This document shows, piece by piece, positions 50,864 to 60,584 of a stretch of DNA of 64,000 bases. The notes beneath the pieces are model-generated. The model did no database searches and was not told the origin of the DNA. It saw nothing but the letters and a program-made list of their open reading frames with translations. Source of the stretch: Paenibacillus woosongensis (GTDB lineage Bacteria; Bacillota; Bacilli; Paenibacillales; Paenibacillaceae); assembly GCF_009725165.1 (NCBI RefSeq), contig NZ_WNZW01000001.1:930001-994000 (forward strand), written 5' to 3'. A program made the translations under genes and the position numbers. The number at the start of each line of letters is the position of its first letter. The first letter of the stretch is position 1.

Positions 50864-52228
50864 TTAAATTTTGAACGTATGGAACGATAATGCCGGCAGC
50901 TCGCAGGAGATGGATTCGCTCCCGACCTGCAGCGACAGCGTTCTTGGCTCTTTGAACGGGTTCGCTACGATCACGATCCGGCCTCCGTCCGGGTTCTGGA
51001 AAGCAAGCGCGTTCCCGGCCGACGTTCCTCGGATACCAAGGCGTACGGCTCCAGGCTGGATAAAGTGCGAGTAATGGCGCATCACGTAATATTCCGGATT
51101 GAAAACGACCCGCTCCGTATCAGGATCGGCCGTGATCATCGCGTTTTGCGCCCAGCCCCAAGTGCTGCGGCCGCCCGGCTCCAGCACCATATTCCAATAG
51201 ATGTAACTGTTCACGCCATTGGTGAAATAATGCTTGTACAGGTTGAACACGTAATGAGCATATTCCCAGCTGTTTGTACCATCGCCGCATTCATTCTCCG
51301 TCTGCATGTAGCGGAGCTCGGGGTAGCTCTCTACCGTGCGCTGCAGGGCATATTTACCAGCCCACTGATAGCCGACACCGCTGATGTACTGCCTGGCCTC
51401 CGGATCGCTCAGCACCACATTGGCATAGACATCATAATCGGTATTCTCCTGACGGTACGGATCAGGGCCGTTAATCGTTCCCAGCCAAATTTCCGTGGTC
51501 AATCCGTGCTCCCGGAAGGCCGGGCCGAGATAATCGCGAATGAAGTCGCGCAGCTGCTCGCCGGTCCACACGCAGGAAGGGAACTTCTGATCGGCGACAG
51601 GCTCGTTCTGTACATACACTTGATGAATCGTGATGCCTTCCTCGGCATAAGCTTGAACGAATTTGACGAAGTACAAGGCGTAGGCTTGCAGAACGTCCGG
51701 CTCCCACCGCAGCGTTCCGTAGTTGTACGCTTTCGGATGCTTCATCCAGGTCGGCGGGCTCCAAGGCGAAGCGAATAACGTCAGATTGGGGTTCCAGCGC
51801 AGTGCTTCTTTAATATAAGGAATGAGAACCTGCTTGTCCCGCTCGATCGAGAAATGCTCCATTGCGTAATCGCCGTCCGTCTCGTTCAGGCTGTACCACT
51901 CGGCGGCATAGTCGCTCGCTCCCATCGGCAGCCGGCAAATGCTGAACCGGCATTCTCCGTCAGGATCGAACAGTTTCTTCATCACCTCCTTTCGCTCCTC
52001 ATCGGAGATTTGCTGGAGCGCAAAATAACCGAGCTCATTGAAGCATCCGCCAAAGCCATCTACGGTCTGGTACTGCTCCTCCGTTACCTGCAGGCTTGCC
52101 GGCAGGTGAGTTGAACCCGCTTCGTTCCCGGCATTTGGCGAAATGTTGCGCGCACTAGCTCCCGCAAGGGGGAGCGCCTGCTCCTGCCAATATTCCTCCT
52201 GCGTCGTAGAAATCCATGTCTTATTCAT
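50864..52228 (-). CDS. Glycoside hydrolase family 30 enzyme (cytoplasmic)
   Basis: A 454-residue GH30 (beta/alpha)8 plus side beta-domain enzyme. It shows TVDGFGGCFNELG, CRLPMGASDYAAEWYS, ASPWSPPTWMKHP, the acid/base Glu in YVQNEPVADQKFPSC (about residue 207) and the nucleophile Glu in YMQTENECGDGTNSWEYAHY (about 312). No signal peptide, so it acts on imported oligosaccharides. Family activities include beta-glucosidase/glucosylceramidase, beta-1,6-glucanase and related ones; which one applies is open. It is the last gene of the sugar operon. Confidence 0.92.
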   Translation of the reverse strand: MNKTWISTTQEEYWQEQALPLAGASARNISPNAGNEAGSTHLPASLQVTEEQYQTVDGFGGCFNELGYFALQQISDEERKEVMKKLFDPDGECRFSICRLPMGASDYAAEWYSLNETDGDYAMEHFSIERDKQVLIPYIKEALRWNPNLTLFASPWSPPTWMKHPKAYNYGTLRWEPDVLQAYALYFVKFVQAYAEEGITIHQVYVQNEPVADQKFPSCVWTGEQLRDFIRDYLGPAFREHGLTTEIWLGTINGPDPYRQENTDYDVYANVVLSDPEARQYISGVGYQWAGKYALQRTVESYPELRYMQTENECGDGTNSWEYAHYVFNLYKHYFTNGVNSYIYWNMVLEPGGRSTWGWAQNAMITADPDTERVVFNPEYYVMRHYSHFIQPGAVRLGIRGTSAGNALAFQNPDGGRIVIVANPFKEPRTLSLQVGSESISCELPALSFHTFKI

Positions 52229-52299
52229 AAGGACTGAACCTCCTGATTATAATGATGTCCATTGAAGAGCTGCTAAACTGCTGAGCTGCTGAGCTGCCG

Positions 52300-54312
52300 T
52301 CACTTCTCTTCTATAATCAGAACGCCCCAGCGCTCCAGGGTCAGCTGCTGCCCGCTTGCCACGCTTCGTCCCGCCAGCAATTCCTCGCCGTTCGGATGCG
52401 GGTACGTCATAACCTGCTCTTCATCGGAATAGTTCATATAGTAATGGACGAGCTTGCCCGCTTCGTTCCAGCCGGACTTCGTAATCAGCGGGAAGGCGAT
52501 CTCCTGATCCTTGCCCCACAGCCCCGCCTCCTTCACCGCTTGCTCCAGCACCTGGCGCATAATCGCCGAACTCGGCAGACAGCCGATATAAGTCGCAACC
52601 CCGTCGCCGTACGTATTGCGGGTAATCGCCGCATAGACTCCCCAATGCGGGTGGTCATAATAGGCAAGCACCTCCGCCGTCGTCGGCGTAATCAGCTCCA
52701 TCCACGTCTCCACAGCATTATGCTCCTCGCCGACGCCGAAGGGATCGCCTTTCAGCGACACATTGTTCGGCTCGACAAACATGCTGTAATAAATGCCGCA
52801 GGCTTCGTTGATGATGCCTGGCTGATGCGTCGTTCTTACCTTTATGTGTTCGTTCGTAAATCCGCTCTTGAAGGAATAGACGATATGTCCGCCTTGGCGT
52901 ACGAAATCATTCAGCCTTTCGAGCAGTTCATCAGATGCTGCATACAATGCCGGTACGATCAGCAGCTTATAGTCATTCAGATTGGCGCTGGATGGATGCA
53001 CCATATCGCAGCCGATGTTCATCTTGTACAACTGGTCGTACATGAGGCGAACCACATCGTTGTAATTCTTCTCCTGGCCCGGCAGCTTGAACCACTCCAG
53101 CGCAGTCAGCGCTTCGTTGCTGACGAGCATGGCGGCCTGATTTTTCTTCTGCAAATTCACGAGCTTCGGGGATAGTCTGGCAAAATCGCGCCCGATCGTC
53201 TTCGCCTCGTTATAGACCGGGTTCGGCTCAAAATCGTGACTGAGCAGTCCTTTCCAATACGTCTCGAATGAATTATGGATCGAATGCCAATGCCAGTACG
53301 CCACCATATTCGCCCCGGAGGCCAGATGGCTGAACGCCTGCAGCCGCAGCTGACCCGGGTACGGAACCCAATGGGCAAACGCCTGCGCTTCTGTCTCCAA
53401 TACGAGATAGCTGGAATGTTTCGTAGAACGGGCCACATCGCCGCCGAACGAAATTTCAATACCTGTCAGATCATCCTGCGACGGATGGTAAATATCGACT
53501 CCCGTAATGTCAAAGGCTTTGGAAGCTTCGAAATGGTCAACGTCCGGCTGAACGCCGTAAGAATAACCCCGCCATTCGAAATCGAAGTTTTGGGTCACAA
53601 ATTGATCCGGACGTTTATACTCGTTTACAATCGCCACCTGCCAGGCCAGAAAGTCGGTCACCAGCTTCCGCTGGAAGCGGGCAAACTCGGCGCCCAGGCT
53701 GCCGTTGATCGTCGCGACGACCGAAGGGAAGTCCTCCCAGCTGTTGATCCGGTTGCTCCAATAGGCGAGACCGAACTCCTCGTTCACCTTCTCCACGGTT
53801 TTGAATTTCTCTCTCATATATTTCACGAACTGCACCTGTACGTTGGGTCCTGCCGTATGATAATGCTTCGTCTCATTGTCGGTCTGGTACCCGATGACGG
53901 CCGGATGATCCTTCACGCGTTCCATCATTTTGCGGATGATTCTCTCAGCGTAGAACAGGTATTTCGGATTCGTTATATCCATGATTTGCCTTGCTCCATA
54001 GCGCCCTTCTCCTTGCGGCGTCACCGCCAGCACGTCCGGGTGCTCCTTCACCATCCAGGTAGGAACCGCATAGGTCGGGGTTCCGACGATGACCTGAATG
54101 CCCGCTGCATGCATCGCCTCCAGGACGCGATCCAGCGAGGTAAAATCAAACACACCGCTCTGCGGCTCATGCGTGCTCCAGGTCGATTCCCCGATGCGCA
54201 CCACATTAATGCCAGCGTCCTTCATCATTTGGATATCCCGATCCAACCGGTCATAAGGCATATACTCATCGTAATAAGCGACTCCATAATAAAGCTTTTG
54301 CATTTTTTGCAC
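52300..54312 (-). CDS. Glycoside hydrolase family 42 beta-galactosidase
   Basis: A 670-residue GH42 enzyme, cytoplasmic. YYGVAYYDEYMPYDRLDRDI and GINVVRIGESTWSTHEP open the TIM barrel; acid/base Glu is in IGYQTDNETKHYH (about residue 147) and the nucleophile in SYLVLETEAQAFAHW (about 306-310). A trimerisation domain and a C-terminal beta domain follow. The GTG at 54312 has GAGGAGAG six bases upstream. It cleaves terminal beta-galactose from oligosaccharides brought in by the transporter encoded upstream. Confidence 0.94.
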   Translation of the reverse strand: MQKMQKLYYGVAYYDEYMPYDRLDRDIQMMKDAGINVVRIGESTWSTHEPQSGVFDFTSLDRVLEAMHAAGIQVIVGTPTYAVPTWMVKEHPDVLAVTPQGEGRYGARQIMDITNPKYLFYAERIIRKMMERVKDHPAVIGYQTDNETKHYHTAGPNVQVQFVKYMREKFKTVEKVNEEFGLAYWSNRINSWEDFPSVVATINGSLGAEFARFQRKLVTDFLAWQVAIVNEYKRPDQFVTQNFDFEWRGYSYGVQPDVDHFEASKAFDITGVDIYHPSQDDLTGIEISFGGDVARSTKHSSYLVLETEAQAFAHWVPYPGQLRLQAFSHLASGANMVAYWHWHSIHNSFETYWKGLLSHDFEPNPVYNEAKTIGRDFARLSPKLVNLQKKNQAAMLVSNEALTALEWFKLPGQEKNYNDVVRLMYDQLYKMNIGCDMVHPSSANLNDYKLLIVPALYAASDELLERLNDFVRQGGHIVYSFKSGFTNEHIKVRTTHQPGIINEACGIYYSMFVEPNNVSLKGDPFGVGEEHNAVETWMELITPTTAEVLAYYDHPHWGVYAAITRNTYGDGVATYIGCLPSSAIMRQVLEQAVKEAGLWGKDQEIAFPLITKSGWNEAGKLVHYYMNYSDEEQVMTYPHPNGEELLAGRSVASGQQLTLERWGVLIIEEK

Positions 54313-54373
54313 AGTCGTCTCTCCTCTCTTGATGAAGCATTCTTCTCACGCGCCTCTTAACGTGGCTGCCTGC

Positions 54374-55201
54374 CTACCCCTTAACCGCACCCTCCGTAAT
54401 GCCTTCCATAATGAAGCGCTGGAAGATCGAATAAATAATGACGACCGGAATGGCCGTTAATACGAGCGCCGCGAGAATGAGCGACCACTCCTTGTTGTAC
54501 TCGCCAAACAGCATGTTCGTGGACAGAATCAAAGTGTACCGGTTAACGTCAGTCAGCATTAGCAGCGGCAGCAGGAAGTCATTCCAAATCCAGAGGAAGT
54601 TCAGAATCCCGATCGTGACTGAAATCGGCAGCAGCAAAGGAAAGATGATGCGAAAATAAGTCTGAAAATCACCGCAGCCATCGATTCTAGCCGACTCCTC
54701 CAGCTCCTTCGGAATCGTCTTGACGAAGCCGTGATACAGGAACACCGCCATATTCACGCCAAGCCCGATGTAGATCAGGCCCAATCCGTAGGTCGTTCCT
54801 TGTACGGCCAAGCTCTTAGCCACTCTGGTCAGCGAAATCATGATGGAATGAAACGGCACGAGCATCGAAGCGATGAACAGGAAAAAAATGAAGTTGCTCA
54901 GCTTCCCTGGTGTACGCGACAGTTTATATCCGGCCAAGCCAGCCGCAAAAATAATGCCGCCAACTCCCATAATCGATACGATCACCGAGTTCTTCACGCT
55001 GTTGAGCAGATTGATTTGCTGAAATGCATACACATAGTTCTCAAAGTGAAGCTTCGTCGGCAGCGCCATGACAGAGCTGAACATTTCCCCCTGGGTCTTA
55101 AACGAGTTAATGACCGCCAGATAAATGGGGAAAAAGGAAACCGCGGCCAGCACGGCGAGCAGTAAAGTAACGAAATAAGAGGCTGCTGTTCGCTTTCTCA
55201 T
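54374..55201 (-). CDS. Carbohydrate ABC transporter permease (MalG type)
   Basis: A 275-residue permease with six membrane segments and the EAA loop ELEESARIDGCGDFQTYFRI (about 178-197). ATGA overlap with the preceding permease gene. It forms the importer of the GH42/GH30 operon with its partner; the ATPase is encoded elsewhere. Confidence 0.93.
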   Translation of the reverse strand: MRKRTAASYFVTLLLAVLAAVSFFPIYLAVINSFKTQGEMFSSVMALPTKLHFENYVYAFQQINLLNSVKNSVIVSIMGVGGIIFAAGLAGYKLSRTPGKLSNFIFFLFIASMLVPFHSIMISLTRVAKSLAVQGTTYGLGLIYIGLGVNMAVFLYHGFVKTIPKELEESARIDGCGDFQTYFRIIFPLLLPISVTIGILNFLWIWNDFLLPLLMLTDVNRYTLILSTNMLFGEYNKEWSLILAALVLTAIPVVIIYSIFQRFIMEGITEGAVKG

Positions 55202-56082
55202 GATTCCACCTCTTTTCTCTTCATGACGCTAATTTGGATAAAGGTAAAGACGAGGATGAACAGGAACAGGATGATCGACTTTGCGCTGGCGTACCCGTAC
55301 CTGAAGTTGTTGGAGAACGCCTCCTCGTATATGTTCAAGGTGATCACCTGCGTGCTGCGCCCCGGGCCGCCCCCGGTCAAGCCGTACACGACATCAAATA
55401 CTTTGAACGCACCGTTCAACGTCAGGAACAAACAGATGGTCAAGGCGTGAGTGATCATAGGTAAGGTAACGCGCATAAAACGCTGGAACACATTCGCACC
55501 GTCAATAATGGCCGCCTCCTGCAAATGCTGGGGCACGCCCTGCAGTCCCGCCAGGTAAATAATCATCATGTACCCGACGCCGTTCCAGAGTGACACGATA
55601 ATAATGGAGTAGAACGAAACATTCGGATCTCCGATCCATCCTTGATCGAGAAAAGTCAGGATCGTCTTCTCGGCGATTTGCGGCAGCACTTGCGTAAATA
55701 CAAAGGACCACATAAACGCGCTGATGATCAGACTGATCATATTGGGCATAAAAAATATCGTTCTAAAAAATCCCTTCGATCTTCGTTTTGATTCAATCAG
55801 CACCGCAAGGAACAAAGCGAAGACGTTCTGCAATACGACCATGATTACCACGTATTTCAGCGTAAACCACAGGGAATGCATGAAGTCCGGATCATCGCGC
55901 AAAATTTCCACAAAGTTAGCAAGCCCTACAAAATCATAGGCACGGTTTAGCCCGTTCCAGTCGGTCAAGCTATAGAACATGCCGCCAAGCGTCGGAATGA
56001 GCAGGAAAATGCTATAGATTATAAATGCTGGCGCTAGAAAGGCAAAGAAAGACAGGTACTTCCGATAACCTTTAGAGAGCAT
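55198..56082 (-). CDS. Carbohydrate ABC transporter permease (MalF/LplB type)
   Basis: A 294-residue permease. Six membrane segments and the EAA motif HLQEAAIIDGANVFQRFMRV (about 192-211) are visible. It is located between the binding-protein gene and the second permease gene, with an imperfect hairpin (56115-56158) separating it from the former. Confidence 0.93.
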   Translation of the reverse strand: MLSKGYRKYLSFFAFLAPAFIIYSIFLLIPTLGGMFYSLTDWNGLNRAYDFVGLANFVEILRDDPDFMHSLWFTLKYVVIMVVLQNVFALFLAVLIESKRRSKGFFRTIFFMPNMISLIISAFMWSFVFTQVLPQIAEKTILTFLDQGWIGDPNVSFYSIIIVSLWNGVGYMMIIYLAGLQGVPQHLQEAAIIDGANVFQRFMRVTLPMITHALTICLFLTLNGAFKVFDVVYGLTGGGPGRSTQVITLNIYEEAFSNNFRYGYASAKSIILFLFILVFTFIQISVMKRKEVES

Positions 56083-56163
56083 GGTTACATCACCTCAGAT
56101 GTTCGAGTATTGGTTAGTAGAAAGGCAGCGCCACAAACCCACGCCGCCCTTCTTTACCGGAAC

Positions 56164-57471
56164 CTACTTGTTCACTTTATTGAAATCCTTCCAAGCCTTA
56201 TCCAGTGCATTCAGCACGTCCTCCTGAGACATTTGCTTCGCGAAATAGCTTTGCAGCCCTTTACCGACCTCGTCCTTGACCGCCTGAGGAATCCGCGGGT
56301 CCTGATACGATTTGCCGGCCTTCACATATTCGGTAGCATCATTCACCCATGGATAGCTGTCAAACGTATGAACCGTTGCCAGCGGGTTGAATTTCAGGCT
56401 CTGGAAGAACGCATTGGAATCGTTCTCGTCTAGAATATAGTTGACCAGATCCAGCGCCACTTCCTTGTTCTTGCTGGTCGGCGATACGGCGAGCGAAGTA
56501 GAAGTACTCAGGTTAATCAGGGTTGCGTCAGGATTATCGTTGATTGGCAGCGGAGCAACCCCGAAATCAAGGTCTGGATTGGATTTCAGAATCGTCTCGG
56601 CATACCATGGGCCTTGAATCCACATCGCGCCTTTCCCTGCAGCGAAGGCGGCCGCGCCGTCGTCGCCGCTGACTTCCAGCGCCTTGTCCGTTCCGTTCGC
56701 ATTTACCAGATCGATGATCTCGAACATCGACTTCATTTCGGAGAAAGAACCGTTATCACTGTACATTCTGTCGACGAAATCAGAATTATCGGTCTCCGTA
56801 AGGGCTCCTACGGCCAGCGGCAGGAACAGCTGGGGAATCCACGCTTCCTGGTAGGACAGCACAAATGGCGTGATGTTGTTCTCCTTCAGCTTCTCTACTA
56901 CTGCTTTCATTTCAGTTAACGTCGCTGGAGGCGTCAGCCCCAGATCGGAGAAAATTTGTTTATTGTATAGGTAACCCCAGGATAACGTCTCCAGTGGTAC
57001 CGCAACGACCTTGTCGTCATACGTAACGGAAGGCTTTACGCTGTCGAGCAATTTATCAACGAATGGCTGGCTGGACAAATCTTCGAGGTAACCCGCTTTA
57101 TAGAACGTCGGCACCTCGTTAACAGCATGAAGGCTGAATACGTCCGGCGCATCATTCGAAGCCAGTCTCGTCTTTAGAATTTGCGGCGCATTATCCGCAT
57201 TCGGCATTTCGAGTTGAACCTTAACATCGATATTTTTCTCTGCTTTCTGTTTGGCAATGAAGTCGGCAATGTACTTATCGTACTGTTCTTTGAAGCGAGG
57301 CTGGGCGATGAACACCTTCAGATTGACGGTCTGCGCCTTGCCCCCCGTATCTGTCTTGCCGGAATCACCGCTGTTCGCGCTTCCAGATGAAGAGCCGCCT
57401 CCCGATCCGCAGCCTGCCAGCAGGCCTACAACCAATATTGCGCTAAGCAGCAGTTTCCATTTGTTCTTCAT
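56164..57471 (-). CDS. Sugar ABC transporter substrate-binding lipoprotein
   Basis: A 435-residue extracellular lipoprotein: signal peptide KLLLSAILVVGLLAGC with the lipidated Cys at about 21, a Gly/Ser linker, then a family 1 solute-binding domain (KTRLASNDAPDVFSLHAVNE, AAFAAGKGAMWIQGPWYAET). The ATG at 57471 follows GGGGAGGTCAAAAGC. Together with two permeases it takes up an oligosaccharide, probably a beta-galactoside, for GH42/GH30. Confidence 0.95.
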   Translation of the reverse strand: MKNKWKLLLSAILVVGLLAGCGSGGGSSSGSANSGDSGKTDTGGKAQTVNLKVFIAQPRFKEQYDKYIADFIAKQKAEKNIDVKVQLEMPNADNAPQILKTRLASNDAPDVFSLHAVNEVPTFYKAGYLEDLSSQPFVDKLLDSVKPSVTYDDKVVAVPLETLSWGYLYNKQIFSDLGLTPPATLTEMKAVVEKLKENNITPFVLSYQEAWIPQLFLPLAVGALTETDNSDFVDRMYSDNGSFSEMKSMFEIIDLVNANGTDKALEVSGDDGAAAFAAGKGAMWIQGPWYAETILKSNPDLDFGVAPLPINDNPDATLINLSTSTSLAVSPTSKNKEVALDLVNYILDENDSNAFFQSLKFNPLATVHTFDSYPWVNDATEYVKAGKSYQDPRIPQAVKDEVGKGLQSYFAKQMSQEDVLNALDKAWKDFNKVNK

Positions 57472-57497
57472 GCTTTTGACCTCCCCAAGTCTGATGT

Positions 57498-57511
57498 TGG
57501 TTACGCTTACA
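57498..57511 (-). promoter_or_regulatory. Possible catabolite-responsive element (cre)
   Basis: Minus strand TGTAAGCGTAACCA matches the CcpA-site consensus at 12 of 14 positions; it lies 26 bases before the binding-protein gene start. Confidence 0.45.
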
Positions 57512-57521
57512 TTGTAAAATA

Positions 57522-57565
57522 ACAAAGAAAGAGATTAATTCGACGAAATTAACCTCTTTCTTTGT
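57522..57565 (-). terminator. Long hairpin between the regulator and transporter genes
   Basis: 19-bp stem (57522-57540 with 57547-57565; outer part ACAAAGAAAGAG/CTCTTTCTTTGT, one wobble), T-rich minus-strand tail. It ends the kinase-regulator transcript or limits read-through into the transporter genes. Confidence 0.75.
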
Positions 57566-57603
57566 ACAATTTTGAACCTCGTTCTTGCCTTCTCAATATG
57601 AAA

Positions 57604-58662
57604 CTAACGCTCTTTTCTCATTTCACCCGGTGCGACGCCATAATGCTTCTTGAACACGCGGTAGAAATAAGCGAGCTCCTCATAGCCGCAGCTTTCAGCA
57701 ATGGCCTTGATCGGCAGCTTGCCTTCCAGCAGCAGCGCCTTCGACTTCTCCATCCGCAGCTGCAGGATGTAATCGGACAGATTTTGGTGGAACTCGTTCT
57801 TGAAGGCGCGGCTTAAATATTCTTTGCTGACGAAGAACGCGGACGCAATCTGTTCGAGCGTAATCGGCTCGCAGAAATTGGCCTCGACATAATGCTTGAT
57901 TTCCGGCAGATTGAGCTTCCGCCGGTATTTCCGATGCTCCTCAAGCTGGCTCATCGCCAGCAAATACAGCTTCGTCACATCGCTTAGCAGGCGCCCATAG
58001 GATTGCAGCGCGGCTTCGTCGATCTCGAACCGGAAGCCCTCTACGGTCTGCGAGTTGGCGATCATCAGCTCCCGGAGCAGGACGATGAATTCCTGATAAA
58101 TCCGGTCCTGCATTCTCGCCTGCTCCGCCTCCGCATTGCCGAGCTGCTGGAGCAGGTCCTGGAACGTATCCCGGATGCCAGAGACGTCCAGCCGATTGTA
58201 GTAAGACGTGAGCGCCGGCTTATATCCTTTGGCAATCTGCAGAAAGTCGATCTGCAGCGTAAATTGCTCGCGGTATATAACGCGGGAGGATTCCAGCTCA
58301 TTTTTGCATTTTAACAGGGCGGCATTTAACTCCTTCGGGTCGATCGGCTTAAGAATGTAATCCTTGGCTTTGCAGCGAATCGCCTGCTTCAAATAGGTAA
58401 AGTCGTCATAACCGCTCACCACGATCACCTTCGTCTCCGGATATCGCTCATTCAATATGCCCAGCAGCTCCATCCCGTCCGCTCCCGGCATGCGCATATC
58501 CGTAATTACTAGTTGCGGAGAGCGATCCTCGATCAGGCGCAGCGCCTCCAAGCCGTCATCCGCCTCACCGACAATTTCCATGCCATACTCATCCCATGCC
58601 CCGTACCGCTTGATCATCTCGCGCGGCATTTTCTCATCATCCACGATTAACGTTCTGATCAT
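57604..58662 (-). CDS. YesN-type response regulator with AraC output domain
   Basis: A 352-residue regulator. Receiver with IVDDEKMPREM and the phospho-accepting Asp in LVITDMRMPGADGMELL (about residue 55), a helical linker, and a C-terminal AraC domain (LEQIASAFFVSKEYLSRAFK, IKAIAESCGYEELAYFYRVF). The ATG at 58662 follows GAGGGTGACAGCTCCT and overlaps the kinase gene by 26 bases. It should activate the sugar import and hydrolase genes downstream. Confidence 0.92.
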   Translation of the reverse strand: MIRTLIVDDEKMPREMIKRYGAWDEYGMEIVGEADDGLEALRLIEDRSPQLVITDMRMPGADGMELLGILNERYPETKVIVVSGYDDFTYLKQAIRCKAKDYILKPIDPKELNAALLKCKNELESSRVIYREQFTLQIDFLQIAKGYKPALTSYYNRLDVSGIRDTFQDLLQQLGNAEAEQARMQDRIYQEFIVLLRELMIANSQTVEGFRFEIDEAALQSYGRLLSDVTKLYLLAMSQLEEHRKYRRKLNLPEIKHYVEANFCEPITLEQIASAFFVSKEYLSRAFKNEFHQNLSDYILQLRMEKSKALLLEGKLPIKAIAESCGYEELAYFYRVFKKHYGVAPGEMRKER

Positions 58663-60448
58663 AGGAGCTGTCACCCTCTTTCGTCATCGGAATTTGTATG
58701 CTCACTCTTGTGCCGACCCCAGGCTCGCTCTCTACGGATACGCCGTATTGCAGCCCGAAATGCATTTTGATGCGGGAAGCTACGTTGTTCATGCCGATGC
58801 GGTCTCCGCTTGTCCAGATTTGATCGGTCTCCCGGCGCAAGCTCGTTTGCAGTTCCTTTAGGGCCGCTGCGTTCATCCCCACCCCGTTATCTTCAACGAG
58901 AATGTTGACGCCCTGCTGATTTTGCTGCACCTGCAACTTGAGGCGCCAATCCCCCGGTTTCTTGTCAAGTCCATGCTGGAAGGCGTTCTCGACGATGGGC
59001 TGCAGCGTCAGCTTCGGAATCCGGCAGTTCAGGGTCTCGGGATCGCATTCTATTTCGTAGCTGATCCGTGGCGAGAAACGCTGCATCTGGATATGCATAT
59101 AGTTATTCAGGTGGTCCAGCTCGGCCTGGATCGTTGCCAAATCATTCGGCCCGCGGACGACGTACCGGAACATATGGCTCAGCGAACGGATCAGCTCGTT
59201 GATCTCTTCAGGCTTGCTGGAGAAGGCGAGTCCGCCGATCAGCTGCAGTGTATTTTGCAGGAAGTGCGGGTTGATTTGTGATTGAAGCGCTTTCAATTGA
59301 GCGGTCTTTTTTTCCAGATTCATGCTGTATTCAGTCTTGATGTACTCTCGAAGCCGGTGGGACATATTATATAGCTTAAATTCCAGGAATCCCAGCTCAT
59401 CGATCCGCTTGCTGACCGGCGGCTCCCGGTCTTGAATGATGCTGATGCCGCGCATCGACTTGGCCAGACTGACGATCGGCTTGGAGGTGCTCCAGGCTAA
59501 GATGACTGCGATCAGCAGCGACACTCCCGCTGAAATAATGCCCACAATCAACCCGTAATTGAGATTCGTCCTTGCGCTCTGATTAATATATTCGGCAGGG
59601 ATAATCTTGACCAGCTTCAGGTTCCAGGGCTCCACTGTATTGTAGAAAATATAGCTGTCCTTTGTCTGGATATACCCCGGGCCGCTGTCCGTATTCCCCA
59701 GCTTCTTCAGCACATTCGCTATACGTTCCGGGGTTTCGTTCTGATTCGCCGGGTCTGGCATATACATGATTTGGCCGTCCCGGTCGGCGATAAATACGGA
59801 ATAATTCGGCTCCGACCGCAGCAGCTCCAGAGCGCTGTCCATCATCTGCCATTTAACCTCCAGCAGGATGCTGCCCAGCAGTTCCTTGTTCTCGAACCGG
59901 TTCACGCTGCGGATGAGATTGAATTTCGACGGATCGCTCTCATTGCTCGTGATCATGAAGTTCATGCCGCTGGACGTCACTTCGCTCCACATGGCCGGCA
60001 CCTCTGGGGGCGTGCTAATCTGCTTCTGCATGCTGTTGATCGTGAACAGCTTGTTCTTCTCCTTCAAGTACAGCTGGATTCCCAGCAGATGATTATTTCC
60101 CGAATAATAGACTGAGGTCATTGTATCAATGATGCTGCGCTGGGCGTTGAACTGATTGGACAAGGTCGAGCCGTCCATTTTATTAATATATTCATCCAGC
60201 GTATTGCTGATCAGAATCGTATAAATGAGATTATTGAGCTGAATGAATTTCTCTTCCAAATATCCGCCTGTCCAGGTAATTCGCGTGATGTTGGACTGGA
60301 TCACTTCGCTTTCCATCGATTTTCTCGTATTCTCGGTAGACAGAACCGTCACGACGATGAGCGGAACAACGGATATCAGAATCATGATCAGGATCAGCTT
60401 GTTCCGGATGCTCCGCCGGAATGGAAGAATGAACCAACGATATAGCAA
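58637..60448 (-). CDS. YesM-type sensor histidine kinase
   Basis: A 603-residue kinase. Membrane segments are at about 16-38 and 298-320, enclosing an extracellular dCache-like sensor, followed by HAMP. The His_kinase box is LQSQINPHFLQNTLQLIG with the phospho-accepting His (about 396), and the ATPase has IVENAFQHGLDKKPG and ILVEDNGVGMNAAAL. The TTG start at 60448 has AAGGAGGGG five bases upstream. It senses an outside sugar signal, possibly via the binding protein, and phosphorylates the YesN-type regulator. Confidence 0.93.
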   Translation of the reverse strand: MLYRWFILPFRRSIRNKLILIMILISVVPLIVVTVLSTENTRKSMESEVIQSNITRITWTGGYLEEKFIQLNNLIYTILISNTLDEYINKMDGSTLSNQFNAQRSIIDTMTSVYYSGNNHLLGIQLYLKEKNKLFTINSMQKQISTPPEVPAMWSEVTSSGMNFMITSNESDPSKFNLIRSVNRFENKELLGSILLEVKWQMMDSALELLRSEPNYSVFIADRDGQIMYMPDPANQNETPERIANVLKKLGNTDSGPGYIQTKDSYIFYNTVEPWNLKLVKIIPAEYINQSARTNLNYGLIVGIISAGVSLLIAVILAWSTSKPIVSLAKSMRGISIIQDREPPVSKRIDELGFLEFKLYNMSHRLREYIKTEYSMNLEKKTAQLKALQSQINPHFLQNTLQLIGGLAFSSKPEEINELIRSLSHMFRYVVRGPNDLATIQAELDHLNNYMHIQMQRFSPRISYEIECDPETLNCRIPKLTLQPIVENAFQHGLDKKPGDWRLKLQVQQNQQGVNILVEDNGVGMNAAALKELQTSLRRETDQIWTSGDRIGMNNVASRIKMHFGLQYGVSVESEPGVGTRVSIQIPMTKEGDSSYDQNVNRG

Positions 60449-60584
60449 GGCATCCCCTCCTTGAGTGATTTTATTGTATCACTTTGGGGATAGGTGTCTA
60501 GATGAATTGTGTGAGTGTAAGGAAATGGCAGGTGTACGTGATTCGGTTATAATCAGTGTATAGATGAGTAGATGGAGGGCCGGT

